The notes beneath the pieces are model-generated. The model saw only the letters and a program-made list of their open reading frames with translations. It was not told where the DNA came from and made no database searches. The position numbers were made by a program, and so were the translations under genes. A stretch of DNA of 64,000 bases from an uncultured Parafilimonas sp. (GTDB lineage Bacteria > Bacteroidota > Bacteroidia > Chitinophagales > Chitinophagaceae), in assembly GCA_903882935.1 (NCBI GenBank), contig CAIRZB010000001.1:62001-126000 (forward strand), given 5' to 3'. Each line of letters starts with the position of its first letter. The stretch's first letter is position 1. Below are positions 25,923 to 33,961 of this stretch, piece by piece.

Positions 25923-27032
25923 CTATGGGCGCTTTTGCGGTGGTTGCGGCTTGGGCTGTGCTTGCGGTTTGGGTTGTGGCCTTGGTTGCGGCTTAACTTG
26001 TGGCCGGGGCTGAGGCCTTACCGGCGGCCTGGGTTTCACAATTGGGCGCTGGGCTGGTTGTGGTTTAGGCGTCTGTGTCTGTGGCCTAGGTTGTACTATT
26101 GGCCGTTGTTGTGGCTGGTTGCGTGGTTGCCGCTGGGGTTGTTTTACCACCGGTTGCCTTGTTGGTGTTACTTGCCGCGCACCGGGCCTGGTTGTTGGGC
26201 GGCTATTAATATCCCTTTGGTTTGGCTGCCTGGCTGGCGGTGTTTTATTTTGTAATGGTTTGGTGTTTGCCGGGTTTGCTGGGCGCATTGTGGGGCGTCC
26301 CTGTGGGGTGTACCGGTTTCCACCTACTTTATTCATTGCTGCCACTGCGGGCCTTCCATGGTTTATTGCAGCAAACTGGCTCCTGTCTTTACCTGCATTT
26401 TGCTGGTGCATATCTTGTTGTGTAGTGGGCCGTATGTGGCGGTCGTTCGTGGCCTGCTGCTGGTCGGGCCTAGGCCTTGCCGCCATACCACCCCTGCCAT
26501 TAAAACTCGTGCGGTTGTTAATGGTGGTATTGTTGATGATTACGGTACGGTCAATATACGTGTTATGCACAATGGTAATGTTAACCCTGCTAACGGCGGT
26601 GTTATAACGAAAATGTCCGCCATCCCATCTGCCCCCATAATAACCATCCCCATTGTATCCATATCCATAGTTAATACCGCCGTAAAAACCTATATGCGGT
26701 CCCCAATAGCCAGCATGGTAGCGGTAAAAGCCGTCGTCTCCAAAGGCCCAGTAATTGGGTGTCCAAAGGTAGCCTGCTTCTGGGGCCTCCACCCATACGC
26801 CGGGTACCCAATAATAATCATCATCACCATAAGCCCAATAACCGGGTGTCCAAATATAATCATCGCCTGGGCATTCCGGTTGCTCGTAAACGGGCAATTC
26901 CGGTGGTGCCACCCTAACCGACCATCCGATGTTTATATCTATTTGGGCATTCGATTGTGTTGCTGAGCTGCATAACAGCAAAAGAAAAATGAAGACCTTT
27001 GCGGTATGGCCGCATTTATAAAACCTGTTCAT
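25923..27032 (-). CDS. Secreted YXWGXW-repeat protein with Pro/Gln/Arg-rich tail
   Basis: 369 residues from the ATG at 27032, which opens a signal peptide ending SATQSNAQ; an upstream ATG at 27071 is not preferred. The N-terminal third carries YXWxPGxW repeats: DYIWTPGYWAYGDDDYYWVP, then GYLWTPNYWAFGDDGFY and HAGYWGPHIGFYGG. A middle region is Asn/Thr-rich. The C-terminal 150 residues are a Pro, Gln, Arg and Lys low-complexity tail (PKPQPQ-like units). Such proteins are envelope-associated in Bacteroidota and of unknown function. The tail is positively charged and may bind anionic polymers; this is inference. Confidence 0.82.
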   Translation of the reverse strand: MNRFYKCGHTAKVFIFLLLLCSSATQSNAQIDINIGWSVRVAPPELPVYEQPECPGDDYIWTPGYWAYGDDDYYWVPGVWVEAPEAGYLWTPNYWAFGDDGFYRYHAGYWGPHIGFYGGINYGYGYNGDGYYGGRWDGGHFRYNTAVSRVNITIVHNTYIDRTVIINNTTINNRTSFNGRGGMAARPRPDQQQATNDRHIRPTTQQDMHQQNAGKDRSQFAAINHGRPAVAAMNKVGGNRYTPQGRPTMRPANPANTKPLQNKTPPARQPNQRDINSRPTTRPGARQVTPTRQPVVKQPQRQPRNQPQQRPIVQPRPQTQTPKPQPAQRPIVKPRPPVRPQPRPQVKPQPRPQPKPQAQPKPQPPQKRP

Positions 27033-27214
27033 ACAATAAAATTTAATTATCGGTATAGTTGCAAGCACCATGCCCCATTTGTGTAAGCGTTGAAAAAGGC
27101 AGGATTGGCACCCATGGCGGAGCGGGATATGGCCAAGCCTAAGTGGGCATAGTGGCAGTGGTAGAAAATATTATAACCTTTTTTGTATAGGAGCATTGCT
27201 AAACCGCTAAAAGC

Positions 27215-27246
27215 AAAAGAACCCTGCTTTGCGCCAGGATTCTTTT
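27215..27246. terminator. Terminator-like hairpin not next to a gene end
   Basis: A 12-base stem AAAAGAACCCTG / CAGGATTCTTTT (one mismatch) with an eight-base loop and flanking A/T runs. The nearest upstream plus-strand gene ends more than 1.4 kb away. Confidence 0.6.
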
Positions 27247-27317
27247 GAAAACTGCATTTGCCGTTTACCGTGTAAACCTACTAAGGTCTTACGCAAATTA
27301 GTAGGGCGGCAGCCATG

Positions 27318-27358
27318 GATATTGGATTTTAAAACTGGATTTTTCTAGTTGGATATTG
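27318..27358 (+). repeat. Heptamer-like repeat, GATWTTR units
   Basis: GATATTG and GATTTTA are adjacent; after six bases come GATTTTT, CTAGTTG and GATATTG. The seven-base phase is kept apart from the one six-base gap. It resembles the array at 3203-3223. Confidence 0.45.
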
Positions 27359-27617
27359 TACTGTAAAGCTATACGCACAAAACCTATTTAACAGGATATT
27401 TGGTTTTTTGAATATCCCAATCGGACAAATGCTTGTCTTTTATGGGTATTTTAAGGCAAGCTAAAGGCTGCTTTAATATAGGCCTTAAAACATATAATTC
27501 TCACGTCTAAAAACTAGTTGTAGCGGCTACCAATAATTCATCCTCACCAACATCGTCATTTGTGTTATGTATTTCATGCTAAAGCCCTAATTTAGTTTAA
27601 CCAAACAAACTTGCCAC

Positions 27618-29156
27618 ATGAATAATAACAATGAAACCAAAGGTATTTGGAAAGTGATAGGTGCGTCGTCGTTAGGCACCTTGATAGAATGGTACGATTT
27701 TTACATCTTCGGCAGCCTTGCGGTGGTTATTGCAAACCAGTTTTTTCCCAAAACAAACCCCACCGCTGCTTTGCTTTCTACCTTGGCAACATTTGCGGCA
27801 GGTTTTATTGTTAGGCCGTTTGGCGCATTGGTTTTTGGCCGGCTCGGCGACCTTGTAGGCCGTAAATACACCTTTCTGTTAACGTTGGTGTTGATGGGCG
27901 GGTCTACGTTTGCCATCGGCTGTATCCCCAATTATGAACACATTGGCTTTTTAGCACCAATACTGGTATTGCTCTTGCGCCTGGTACAAGGGCTTGCTTT
28001 GGGTGGCGAATATGGCGGGGCTGCCACCTATGTGGCCGAACATGCCCCGGCCCACCGAAGGGGATATTTTACTGCATGGATACAAACCACGGCAACCCTT
28101 GGCCTGTTTATTTCATTGGGGGTGATATTGCTAACAAGGCATTTGTTGGATGCAGACCCGGTAAAATCAATCGCTAAATTTAATGACTGGGGCTGGAGGG
28201 TGCCATTTCTCATTTCCATCCTGTTGGTGATTGTTTCCATTTACATCAGGCTAAAAATGAAGGAGTCCCCCTTGTACACTAAGTTAAAAACCGAGGGCAA
28301 AACATCTATAAACCCGCTAAAGGAAAGCTTTGGCCATAAGGCCAACTTAAAAATGGTATTGCTGGCGTTGTTTGGGGCCACCATGGGGCAGGGTGTTGTT
28401 TGGTACACCGGCCAGTTTTACGCCCAGTCGTTTATTGAAAATGTTTGTAAAGTTGAGTTTGACCAATCCCGAACCATATTAATTTGGGCCATTTTATTCG
28501 CCACGCCGTTTTTTGTAGTTTTTGCGTCGCTGAGCGATAAAATAGGCCGCAAATGGATTATGTTGGCGGGTATGTTATTGGCGGTGCTTTCCTATCATTC
28601 TCTTTTCTCATCGTTATTTAATACCGCTGATGCTAAGCAGAAAATGGAATTAACGCAGAAAAAGGAAGTGAAAACCATGTCCACAGCCATCGCCAATAGC
28701 CTTGATTCTGTTCGCAAGTCAGTCACCAAAACATTCTACGCCGATGGTATGGTGATGGTGCAAACCAAAACCGACACGGCTTACGCCACACCGGGCAAAG
28801 CCACCATCAAGCCCTTGGTTACGGTTTCAAAAACTTTGGCGGCTGGTGATTATTGGTGGATGGTTGGCATTGTTTTTTTGCTTATTTTGTATGTTACTAT
28901 GGTATATGGGCCCATTGCCGCGTTTTTGGTGGAGCTGTTCCCCACAAAAATCCGCTACACCTCTATGTCGCTGCCATACCACATTGGTAATGGCGTTTTT
29001 GGGGGGCTAACGCCTTTTATAGCAACACTGCTAACCACCATTTACACCGACAATAAGACGGTAGGATTAATGTACCCCATTGTTATTGCAACGCTTTGTT
29101 TGCTGATAGGTGCCTTGTACATACGCAACCGGATTGACCCCGCGGTTGACCGGTAG
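27618..29156 (+). CDS. MFS transporter, metabolite:H+ symporter (MHS) family
   Basis: 512 residues with 12 predicted transmembrane helices. The N terminus GASSLGTLIEWYDFYIFGSL is the hallmark of the MHS (ProP/KgtP/ShiA) family, as are RPFGALVFGRLGDLVGRK in loop 2-3 and LVQGLALGGEYGGAATYVAE in helix 4. Such proteins import organic acids or osmolytes by proton symport. A hydrophilic insert of about 75 residues (from about residue 337, SLFNTADAKQ to LAAGDYW) lies between helices 8-9 and is unusual. The small protein gene that follows 34 bases later probably encodes a partner. Confidence 0.93.
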   Translation: MNNNNETKGIWKVIGASSLGTLIEWYDFYIFGSLAVVIANQFFPKTNPTAALLSTLATFAAGFIVRPFGALVFGRLGDLVGRKYTFLLTLVLMGGSTFAIGCIPNYEHIGFLAPILVLLLRLVQGLALGGEYGGAATYVAEHAPAHRRGYFTAWIQTTATLGLFISLGVILLTRHLLDADPVKSIAKFNDWGWRVPFLISILLVIVSIYIRLKMKESPLYTKLKTEGKTSINPLKESFGHKANLKMVLLALFGATMGQGVVWYTGQFYAQSFIENVCKVEFDQSRTILIWAILFATPFFVVFASLSDKIGRKWIMLAGMLLAVLSYHSLFSSLFNTADAKQKMELTQKKEVKTMSTAIANSLDSVRKSVTKTFYADGMVMVQTKTDTAYATPGKATIKPLVTVSKTLAAGDYWWMVGIVFLLILYVTMVYGPIAAFLVELFPTKIRYTSMSLPYHIGNGVFGGLTPFIATLLTTIYTDNKTVGLMYPIVIATLCLLIGALYIRNRIDPAVDR

Positions 29157-29190
29157 CCACCAAAAACATTTACCAACACAAAAATTAATT

Positions 29191-29454
29191 ATGAATAAGC
29201 TAAAAAGAAATGCGGGACTCATTTGGATTATGCTAGGGCCAACCGGCATGTATTATTTGGTGCAAACCGCTGCCACCGAAATAGCTAAAAAGCCGGGCAT
29301 AGACACCCAAATACAATGGGGTGTGTTTATTGTTGTGTTTCTGCCCATTGTAATTGGCTTTGTGCTTTTTGGTGTGTACGCGCTTACTGGCAATTACGAC
29401 CATTTGCCCGAAGACAGCACGGAACTGGACGATTATGATGCAAAGCCTATATGA
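29191..29454 (+). CDS. Small membrane protein, DUF6814-like, partner of MHS transporter
   Basis: 87 residues from the ATG at 29191, with two transmembrane helices (about 9-28 and 42-66) and an acidic C-terminal tail (DHLPEDSTELDDYD). Its position directly after an MHS transporter and its two-helix form match the DUF6814 group of Bacteroidota, which occurs beside such transporters. A role as accessory subunit is inference from this pairing. Confidence 0.75.
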   Translation: MNKLKRNAGLIWIMLGPTGMYYLVQTAATEIAKKPGIDTQIQWGVFIVVFLPIVIGFVLFGVYALTGNYDHLPEDSTELDDYDAKPI

Positions 29455-29619
29455 ACGGTTAGGCTGAATGTTTTACGCCTTATGCTTATTGCGTAAGCAC
29501 TTGGCTGCGTTGGCAACGCCTAATTTTGCTATGCTTCCACCATGCCACAACATTTTGTGGTAGGCCCGCATGGTGTTTGTGTTGCCCCGGCCACTTTAAC
29601 AACCTCGTTTGGATAATTA

Positions 29620-29653
29620 TGTTATTTTGTATCCGCATGCGGATAAAATAACA
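29620..29653. promoter_or_regulatory. 34-base palindrome upstream of the ECF sigma gene
   Basis: The core TATCCGCATGCGGATA (29630-29645) is a perfect 16-base palindrome. It is extended by TGTTATTTT on the left and AAAATAACA on the right, giving an almost perfect 34-base inverted repeat. It ends 49 bases before the likely start of the sigma factor. It could be an operator or a terminator for the transporter operon. The 29455-29619 stretch before it holds further small inverted repeats (GCGTTGGCAACGC and CCACAACATTTTGTGG). Confidence 0.7.
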
Positions 29654-29702
29654 AGGCTATTTGTTTATCATGTCACGCAAAAATTAACTGTTTTAACAAC
29701 AA

Positions 29703-30278
29703 TTGAATTTGGGGTTATTAAGAAGCATAAGAAGTGTGCCCGAAACCGACGGCGAGTTGATGGAGGCGTTTAAGCGCACCGGCAGCCAAGACGCCCTTGC
29801 CCAGTTGTACCTACGCTACAGCGATTTGGTGTACGGTACTTGCCTTAAATACCTAAACGACAGCGAGGCGGCGAAAGACGCAGTGATGAATATTTACCAA
29901 GAACTGTTAAATAAGCTACAGAACCACGAGGTGGGAAACTTTAGGGGCTGGTTATACGTTTTGGCAAAAAACCATTGCCTAATGCAACTTAGGGAAGCCA
30001 AAAAAACTTTTACGATAGAATTGTCAGGTGATGTTATGCAATCGGAGGATTTTTCGCATCTTGACGGTGTATTGGGGCGGGAGGAAGACTTTAAAAAGCT
30101 AGAGAAGTGCATGCAATTGCTGCAGGAGCAGCAAAAACAGGTGGTAAATTTGTTTTATCTGCAAAACAAATGTTACAATGAAATTGTGGAGCAAACCGGC
30201 TTTGACTGGGGCAGGGTACGTAGCCTGGTGCAAAATGCACGGCGTAATTTAAAAATATGTATGGAAAAAAATGGCTGA
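29703..30278 (+). CDS. ECF-type RNA polymerase sigma factor
   Basis: 191 residues from a TTG at 29703; GTG 29736 or ATG 29760 are alternatives and the start is uncertain. Sigma region 2 is clear: ALAQLYLRYSDLVYGTCLKY followed by DAVMNIYQELLNKLQNHEVG and FRGWLYVLAKNHCLMQL. Region 4 is the helix-turn-helix VVNLFYLQNKCYNEIVEQTG plus WGRVRSLVQNARRNLKICME. It directs transcription of a small regulon. The next gene overlaps it by eight bases and begins with an anti-sigma-like segment, so the two form a sigma/anti-sigma type unit. Confidence 0.9.
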   Translation: MNLGLLRSIRSVPETDGELMEAFKRTGSQDALAQLYLRYSDLVYGTCLKYLNDSEAAKDAVMNIYQELLNKLQNHEVGNFRGWLYVLAKNHCLMQLREAKKTFTIELSGDVMQSEDFSHLDGVLGREEDFKKLEKCMQLLQEQQKQVVNLFYLQNKCYNEIVEQTGFDWGRVRSLVQNARRNLKICMEKNG

Positions 30279-31707
30279 GGAGTTTACCCATATAGAATAT
30301 TCGGCCGAGGATATTGAAAGATACCTGCGGGGGCGTATGGATGCCAAAGAAATGCATAGCTTGGAAAGGGCTGCATTGCAGGACCCCTTTTTGGCCGATG
30401 CCATTGAAGGCTACCAGCATGCGTCTTTCGAGCAGGCATATAAGCATCTGGCAGATATTTCAGCGGGTGTTTGGCGTGGTGCCGAGCCTGCTCGCGTGGT
30501 GCCTATGCAAGTAAAAGCCCTTTTTAATTGGTGGCAGGCCGCCGCCATAGTGGCGGTAATTGCTTGTATAAGTGGCGGGGTGTTTTGGTTAACGCATAAC
30601 GGCAGGGATAAGCAGCCCCAGCAAATTGTGGCAGTTTCCGCAAAACAAAATGCGCGCCAAGCACAAACAACTGTCGGCAAAGCGGCAATAAGCGGGGCCG
30701 ACACAGTAAAAGCGGAAAATGTGGCAACTGCGGCAAAAGCGCATCCTGGTAAAGTAATTGCAGCTAATATAAAAGCAGATACTGCGGAAACCATTTCGTT
30801 ACAGCTTGTGGCGGTGCCGCCTGTGGTGCCGTCGCCTAATGTATTGGCAGCCAAGCAAAAAGATACGGCCACCAATATTTATCCAGGTACAGCCCTTGCT
30901 GGAAGGCTAGCTGGTTTGCAGGTGCAAACACCTGTAGAGGCAGATAAAAAGTTATACGGATTAACAGATACCATTTTTGGGGGATTGGATGAGGTTGGTT
31001 TTAGGCGCGCAAAAAAACTAGAAACCAACAAAATAGCATATAATTTCTCACCGGCAGTGGCACAAGCCGAAGCATTGAAAGAAAATGACAAGGTGAAATT
31101 GTTTAAAACTAGCGGGCCCACCAATAATTTGCAAGGCATTGTGTTGGACGAAAACCGGCAGGCTTTGGGCAATGTGCTGGTGTATGCACCAACAGCCAAA
31201 CAATTGGTGCATACTGATGGCAATGGGTATTTTAAGCTCAACACCGCCGATACCCAATTGACAGTACTGGTTTCGTCTGCCGGTTACGAAAATTCGAAAG
31301 CTTTGTTAACGGCTAATAGTAGCAATGCTATCATTATTCAACAGTCACCGCCGTTTGCGAAAAATAAAGTGGAGTTTCTTCAATTTGGCAGTTACAAAAA
31401 GCGGGCAAAGCTGCCTACGGTTGACAGCCTCTTTCCCGATGGGGGATGGCAGTCTTTCAGGGAGTATGTGTATAAAAAACTGCATAAGGAAAAAGACATG
31501 GACACCACCGGTGCCGAGATTACCTATTTGGGCAATACGGTAGAAATTGAATTTTTGGTGGATGAAAACGGTATTGCGCGGGACTTGAAAGTTACCCGGG
31601 GGGTAAATGAAAAAGTTGATGCCAAAGCCTTGGAGGCCGTTCAGCAATGGCCCAAATGGATAGCCACGCGAAAAAATAAGGTAGGCAAAGTTGTTATACA
31701 GTTTTAA
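30271..31707 (+). CDS. Anti-sigma-like membrane protein with TonB C-terminal domain
   Basis: 478 residues. The cytoplasmic N terminus (YSAEDIERYLRGRMDAKEMH) resembles the short anti-sigma segment found in Bacteroidota. One transmembrane helix lies near residues 88-108 (WQAAAIVAVIACISGGVFWL). After a Lys/Ala/Thr-rich periplasmic linker comes a CarboxypepD_reg-like beta domain (about 285-355, LQGIVLDENRQALGNVLVYA) and a TonB-type C-terminal domain (about 400-478, VEIEFLVDENGIARDLKVTR ... VVIQF). The overlap with the sigma gene implies coupled synthesis. It probably links an envelope signal or TonB-dependent receptor to the sigma factor; this is inference. Confidence 0.82.
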   Translation: MAEEFTHIEYSAEDIERYLRGRMDAKEMHSLERAALQDPFLADAIEGYQHASFEQAYKHLADISAGVWRGAEPARVVPMQVKALFNWWQAAAIVAVIACISGGVFWLTHNGRDKQPQQIVAVSAKQNARQAQTTVGKAAISGADTVKAENVATAAKAHPGKVIAANIKADTAETISLQLVAVPPVVPSPNVLAAKQKDTATNIYPGTALAGRLAGLQVQTPVEADKKLYGLTDTIFGGLDEVGFRRAKKLETNKIAYNFSPAVAQAEALKENDKVKLFKTSGPTNNLQGIVLDENRQALGNVLVYAPTAKQLVHTDGNGYFKLNTADTQLTVLVSSAGYENSKALLTANSSNAIIIQQSPPFAKNKVEFLQFGSYKKRAKLPTVDSLFPDGGWQSFREYVYKKLHKEKDMDTTGAEITYLGNTVEIEFLVDENGIARDLKVTRGVNEKVDAKALEAVQQWPKWIATRKNKVGKVVIQF

Positions 31708-31776
31708 CCAACGGTGGCTATTGGTGCAAACGCTGCAAACAATATTGTTAATGGGTTGCGGTTTTGGTATAAATAT

Positions 31777-31817
31777 AAAACCCGGCCACCATTTTAATTA
31801 CTGGTGAACGGGTTTTT
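31777..31817. terminator. Terminator between convergent genes
   Basis: The outer stem AAAACCCG / CGGGTTTT is followed by a two-base mismatch and an inner five-base stem (CACCA/TGGTG), with flanking A and T runs. It separates the TonB-domain gene and lolA. Confidence 0.75.
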
Positions 31818-31874
31818 GCAAGTAGGCCGTTTTATACGAAGCCGCTTTTTGGCTAGGTTGGAAAAGATGGGTAA

Positions 31875-32510
31875 TTATTGAGAAACTACTTCTACGCCGG
31901 GATGTTTAGCCTTGTCAAAAACAAATTTAGCATCGGGCAACGCTGCATTGGTATTTATTTTAGATAAGCTGAATTCAATGGTATTATCGGTTTTGTCAAT
32001 TAACTTGGCCCTGGTAACCAATACTGCTGCCTTATCAACAAAAATGGTAACCTGCTTAAAATTCTTTCTTTTGTCCGTTGGCTCCATTTCTATTTGGTCA
32101 AATTTGCCTGCGGCAGGCACCAACTTATAGGTAAAGTCCTTATCGTAAAAGTTAGAAAGCAGGTTTTGCGGGGTAAGTGTTTTATTGTCGGCGTCAATAT
32201 CCGATTCAGTCACTTCATTGCTCTCAGAGTTGTAATTCCAGGATTTCAAACCATCCGAAAAAATTTCGGTTGTGCCTTGCTTTATGTAATATTTCTGGCC
32301 TTTAATGCTTATTAATCCTTGCACCGAACCCCTTTGTATATTTTTTTTGTCTTTGGTGGTATAGGAAAAATTGGCGGTTATGCCTTTAAAGGTTTTTAGC
32401 TTAGCCGATACCTTATCTAAAATCTTCTTGGCATTTGGGTCGTTTTGGGCATTGGTTACATTAGTGGAGAGTACCGCAAATAACACAAGTAACAGATATA
32501 GCTTTTTCAT
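31875..32510 (-). CDS. lolA: Outer-membrane lipoprotein carrier LolA-like protein
   Basis: 211 residues with a signal peptide ending near NVTNAQ. The mature part has the LolA beta-sheet and helix order: KKILDKVSAKLKTFKGITAN, then RGSVQGLISIKGQKYYIK, SDGLKSWNYNSESNEV, LTPQNLLSNFYDKDFTYKLV and VTIFVDKAAVLVTRAKLIDKT. LolA carries lipoproteins across the periplasm to the outer membrane. It lies next to the envelope assembly gene bamD, in divergent orientation. Assignment to the family is secure. Confidence 0.92.
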   Translation of the reverse strand: MKKLYLLLVLFAVLSTNVTNAQNDPNAKKILDKVSAKLKTFKGITANFSYTTKDKKNIQRGSVQGLISIKGQKYYIKQGTTEIFSDGLKSWNYNSESNEVTESDIDADNKTLTPQNLLSNFYDKDFTYKLVPAAGKFDQIEMEPTDKRKNFKQVTIFVDKAAVLVTRAKLIDKTDNTIEFSLSKINTNAALPDAKFVFDKAKHPGVEVVSQ

Positions 32511-32530
32511 TCATTGTTTTTTGTGGATGG

Positions 32531-32538
32531 CAAAATTA
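32531..32538 (-). promoter_or_regulatory. Bacteroidota -7 box TAATTTTG for lolA
   Basis: An exact TAnnTTTG match on the minus strand, 20 bases before the lolA ATG. Confidence 0.6.
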
Positions 32539-32716
32539 GTTTAATCAAGTATCAATAGGACGTTAAGGCGAATAAATTGTTTATTGCCTATTTGTTAAAA
32601 CCAGCGATTAATGCCCTAGCCAGGCGCAAACAGCCGTGGTTTTGTAAGTTTTTTGATTTTATTAACTGCAAAAGAGCGGATTAGAATTTTTCCGTGCATA
32701 ATTTGCCCCGAAAACT

Positions 32717-32724
32717 TAACTTTG
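32717..32724 (+). promoter_or_regulatory. Bacteroidota -7 box TAACTTTG for bamD
   Basis: An exact TAnnTTTG match ending 11 bases before the ATG at 32736. It supports that ATG as the start, since an earlier in-frame start would lie upstream of the promoter. Confidence 0.65.
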
Positions 32725-32735
32725 CCAACTTTACC

Positions 32736-33560
32736 ATGAAAAGTGTAATACCTGTTTTATTAATTATTGTGTTTTTCGCATCCTGTACCTCCAAGTTTGG
32801 CCGTGTGCTAAAAAGCAAGGATAACGAATACAAATTGAAAATGGCTGAGCAATATTACGTACAAAAAAAGTACGACCAAGCCCAGCAAATTTTTGATGAA
32901 ATATTTGCTTATTTCAAGGGCGACCCGCGCTTTGAGAACATGTATTTTAAATATGCCTACTGTGCTTTTTATTCTCAGGATTACACTAGTTCTGAAAACC
33001 TGTTTAAAACGTTTACCGAAAGTTTCCCCAACAGCCCTAAGGAAGATGAGGCCGAATACATGAGGGCTTATTGCTATTATAAGCAATCCCCAAAGGTTGA
33101 CCTTGACCAAACGAATACCCAAAAAACAATATCTCTTTTGCAGGCATTCATTAATACACACGGTGAGTCATCAAGGGTTAAGGAGGCTACCGCAATAATG
33201 GATATTTGCCGTAAGAAGCTTGAGCAAAAACAAGCCAACAACGCAAAACTATATTATTCATTGGGTAACTACCAGGCATCGGCGGTGTCGTTCCAAACAG
33301 TATTAGAAGATTTTCCAGACAGTGAGAAAGGGGATGAATACAAATTGAATATTATCAAAGGGTATTTTAAATATGCCCAAATGAGTATACCGAGCAGGCA
33401 AGAAGAACGGTTTAACAAAGTAATTCAGGAATGTGCTGATTTTGGCGACCGGTTTCCCGACAGCAAACTAAAGAGCCAGGTGGCCAACTATAAAACACAA
33501 TCAATAAACACAATTAAACAATTAAAAGATGAGCAAGCTAAGGCGACAACTCAACTCTAA
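32736..33560 (+). CDS. bamD: Outer-membrane assembly lipoprotein BamD
   Basis: 274 residues from the ATG at 32736, which gives a lipoprotein signal peptide with lipobox FASC. Five TPR-like units follow, starting KLKMAEQYYVQKKYDQAQQI, then YSQDYTSSENLFKTFTESFP and KLYYSLGNYQASAVSFQTVL, the pattern of BamD/YfiO. BamD is the essential lipoprotein of the BAM complex that inserts beta-barrels. It heads the bamD-omega-coaBC-porD cluster; the next gene overlaps its end by 32 bases in another frame. Confidence 0.93.
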   Translation: MKSVIPVLLIIVFFASCTSKFGRVLKSKDNEYKLKMAEQYYVQKKYDQAQQIFDEIFAYFKGDPRFENMYFKYAYCAFYSQDYTSSENLFKTFTESFPNSPKEDEAEYMRAYCYYKQSPKVDLDQTNTQKTISLLQAFINTHGESSRVKEATAIMDICRKKLEQKQANNAKLYYSLGNYQASAVSFQTVLEDFPDSEKGDEYKLNIIKGYFKYAQMSIPSRQEERFNKVIQECADFGDRFPDSKLKSQVANYKTQSINTIKQLKDEQAKATTQL

Positions 33561-33873
33561 TACTCCCAGTGTGGTGGAAACGAAGAGCCTGGTGGAAATT
33601 AAGGCTAAAACCGGTAATCTTTACCACTCTATTGCAATAATTGCCAAAAGGGCAAACCAAATAAACATTGCGCTAAAAGAAGAGCTGCACAATAAGCTGG
33701 AAGAATTTGCCACGCATACCGACAGCCTGGAGGAGATTCACGAGAATAAAGAACAGATTGAAATTTCACGTGCGTACGAGAAAATGCCCAATCCTGCAAT
33801 ACTTGCAACACAGGAATTTATGGAAGGTAAAATTTACCACCGCATCAACACTGATAGCGACCTTTTTAGATAG
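33529..33873 (+). CDS. rpoZ: RNA polymerase omega-like subunit (Bacteroidota RpoZ)
   Basis: 114 residues. The core segment GNLYHSIAIIAKRANQINIA followed by LKEELHNKLEEFATH matches the Bacteroidota omega-type protein, in which ARRANQL-like residues contact the beta' subunit. The C-terminal EFMEGKIYHRINTD is also conserved in this group. Omega helps RNA polymerase assembly. It overlaps the end of bamD by 32 bases in a different frame. A strong terminator follows, so bamD and rpoZ form one unit separate from coaBC. Confidence 0.88.
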   Translation: MSKLRRQLNSNTPSVVETKSLVEIKAKTGNLYHSIAIIAKRANQINIALKEELHNKLEEFATHTDSLEEIHENKEQIEISRAYEKMPNPAILATQEFMEGKIYHRINTDSDLFR

Positions 33874-33900
33874 CTAATTGTTATTTAATACTTATTTACA

Positions 33901-33930
33901 AAACGGTACCGCCTAGCGGTATCGTTTTTT
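33901..33930 (+). terminator. Rho-independent terminator after rpoZ
   Basis: A 12-base stem AAACGGTACCGC / GCGGTATCGTTT (one G-T wobble) with a three-base loop, then a T run. It lies 28 bases after rpoZ and 32 bases before coaBC. Confidence 0.9.
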
Positions 33931-33961
33931 GTTATTTTAGTAGCCAAATAGCTTGTGGAAT

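Larger units (their letters stand above)
27033..27617. other. 585-base intergenic region with orphan terminator and heptamer-like repeat
   Basis: No protein-coding frame was recognised between the divergent YXWGXW and MHS-transporter genes. It contains a terminator-like hairpin (27215-27246) and a GATTTTA-type repeat (27318-27358). The hairpin without a matching gene suggests a possible small RNA or a decayed gene. Confidence 0.45.

Noticed and set aside
25935-26966. Long plus-strand open frames opposite the YXWGXW protein
   Set aside because: They are shadows of the Pro/Gln/Arg-rich repeats; the minus-strand frame has a signal peptide and YXWGXW motifs.
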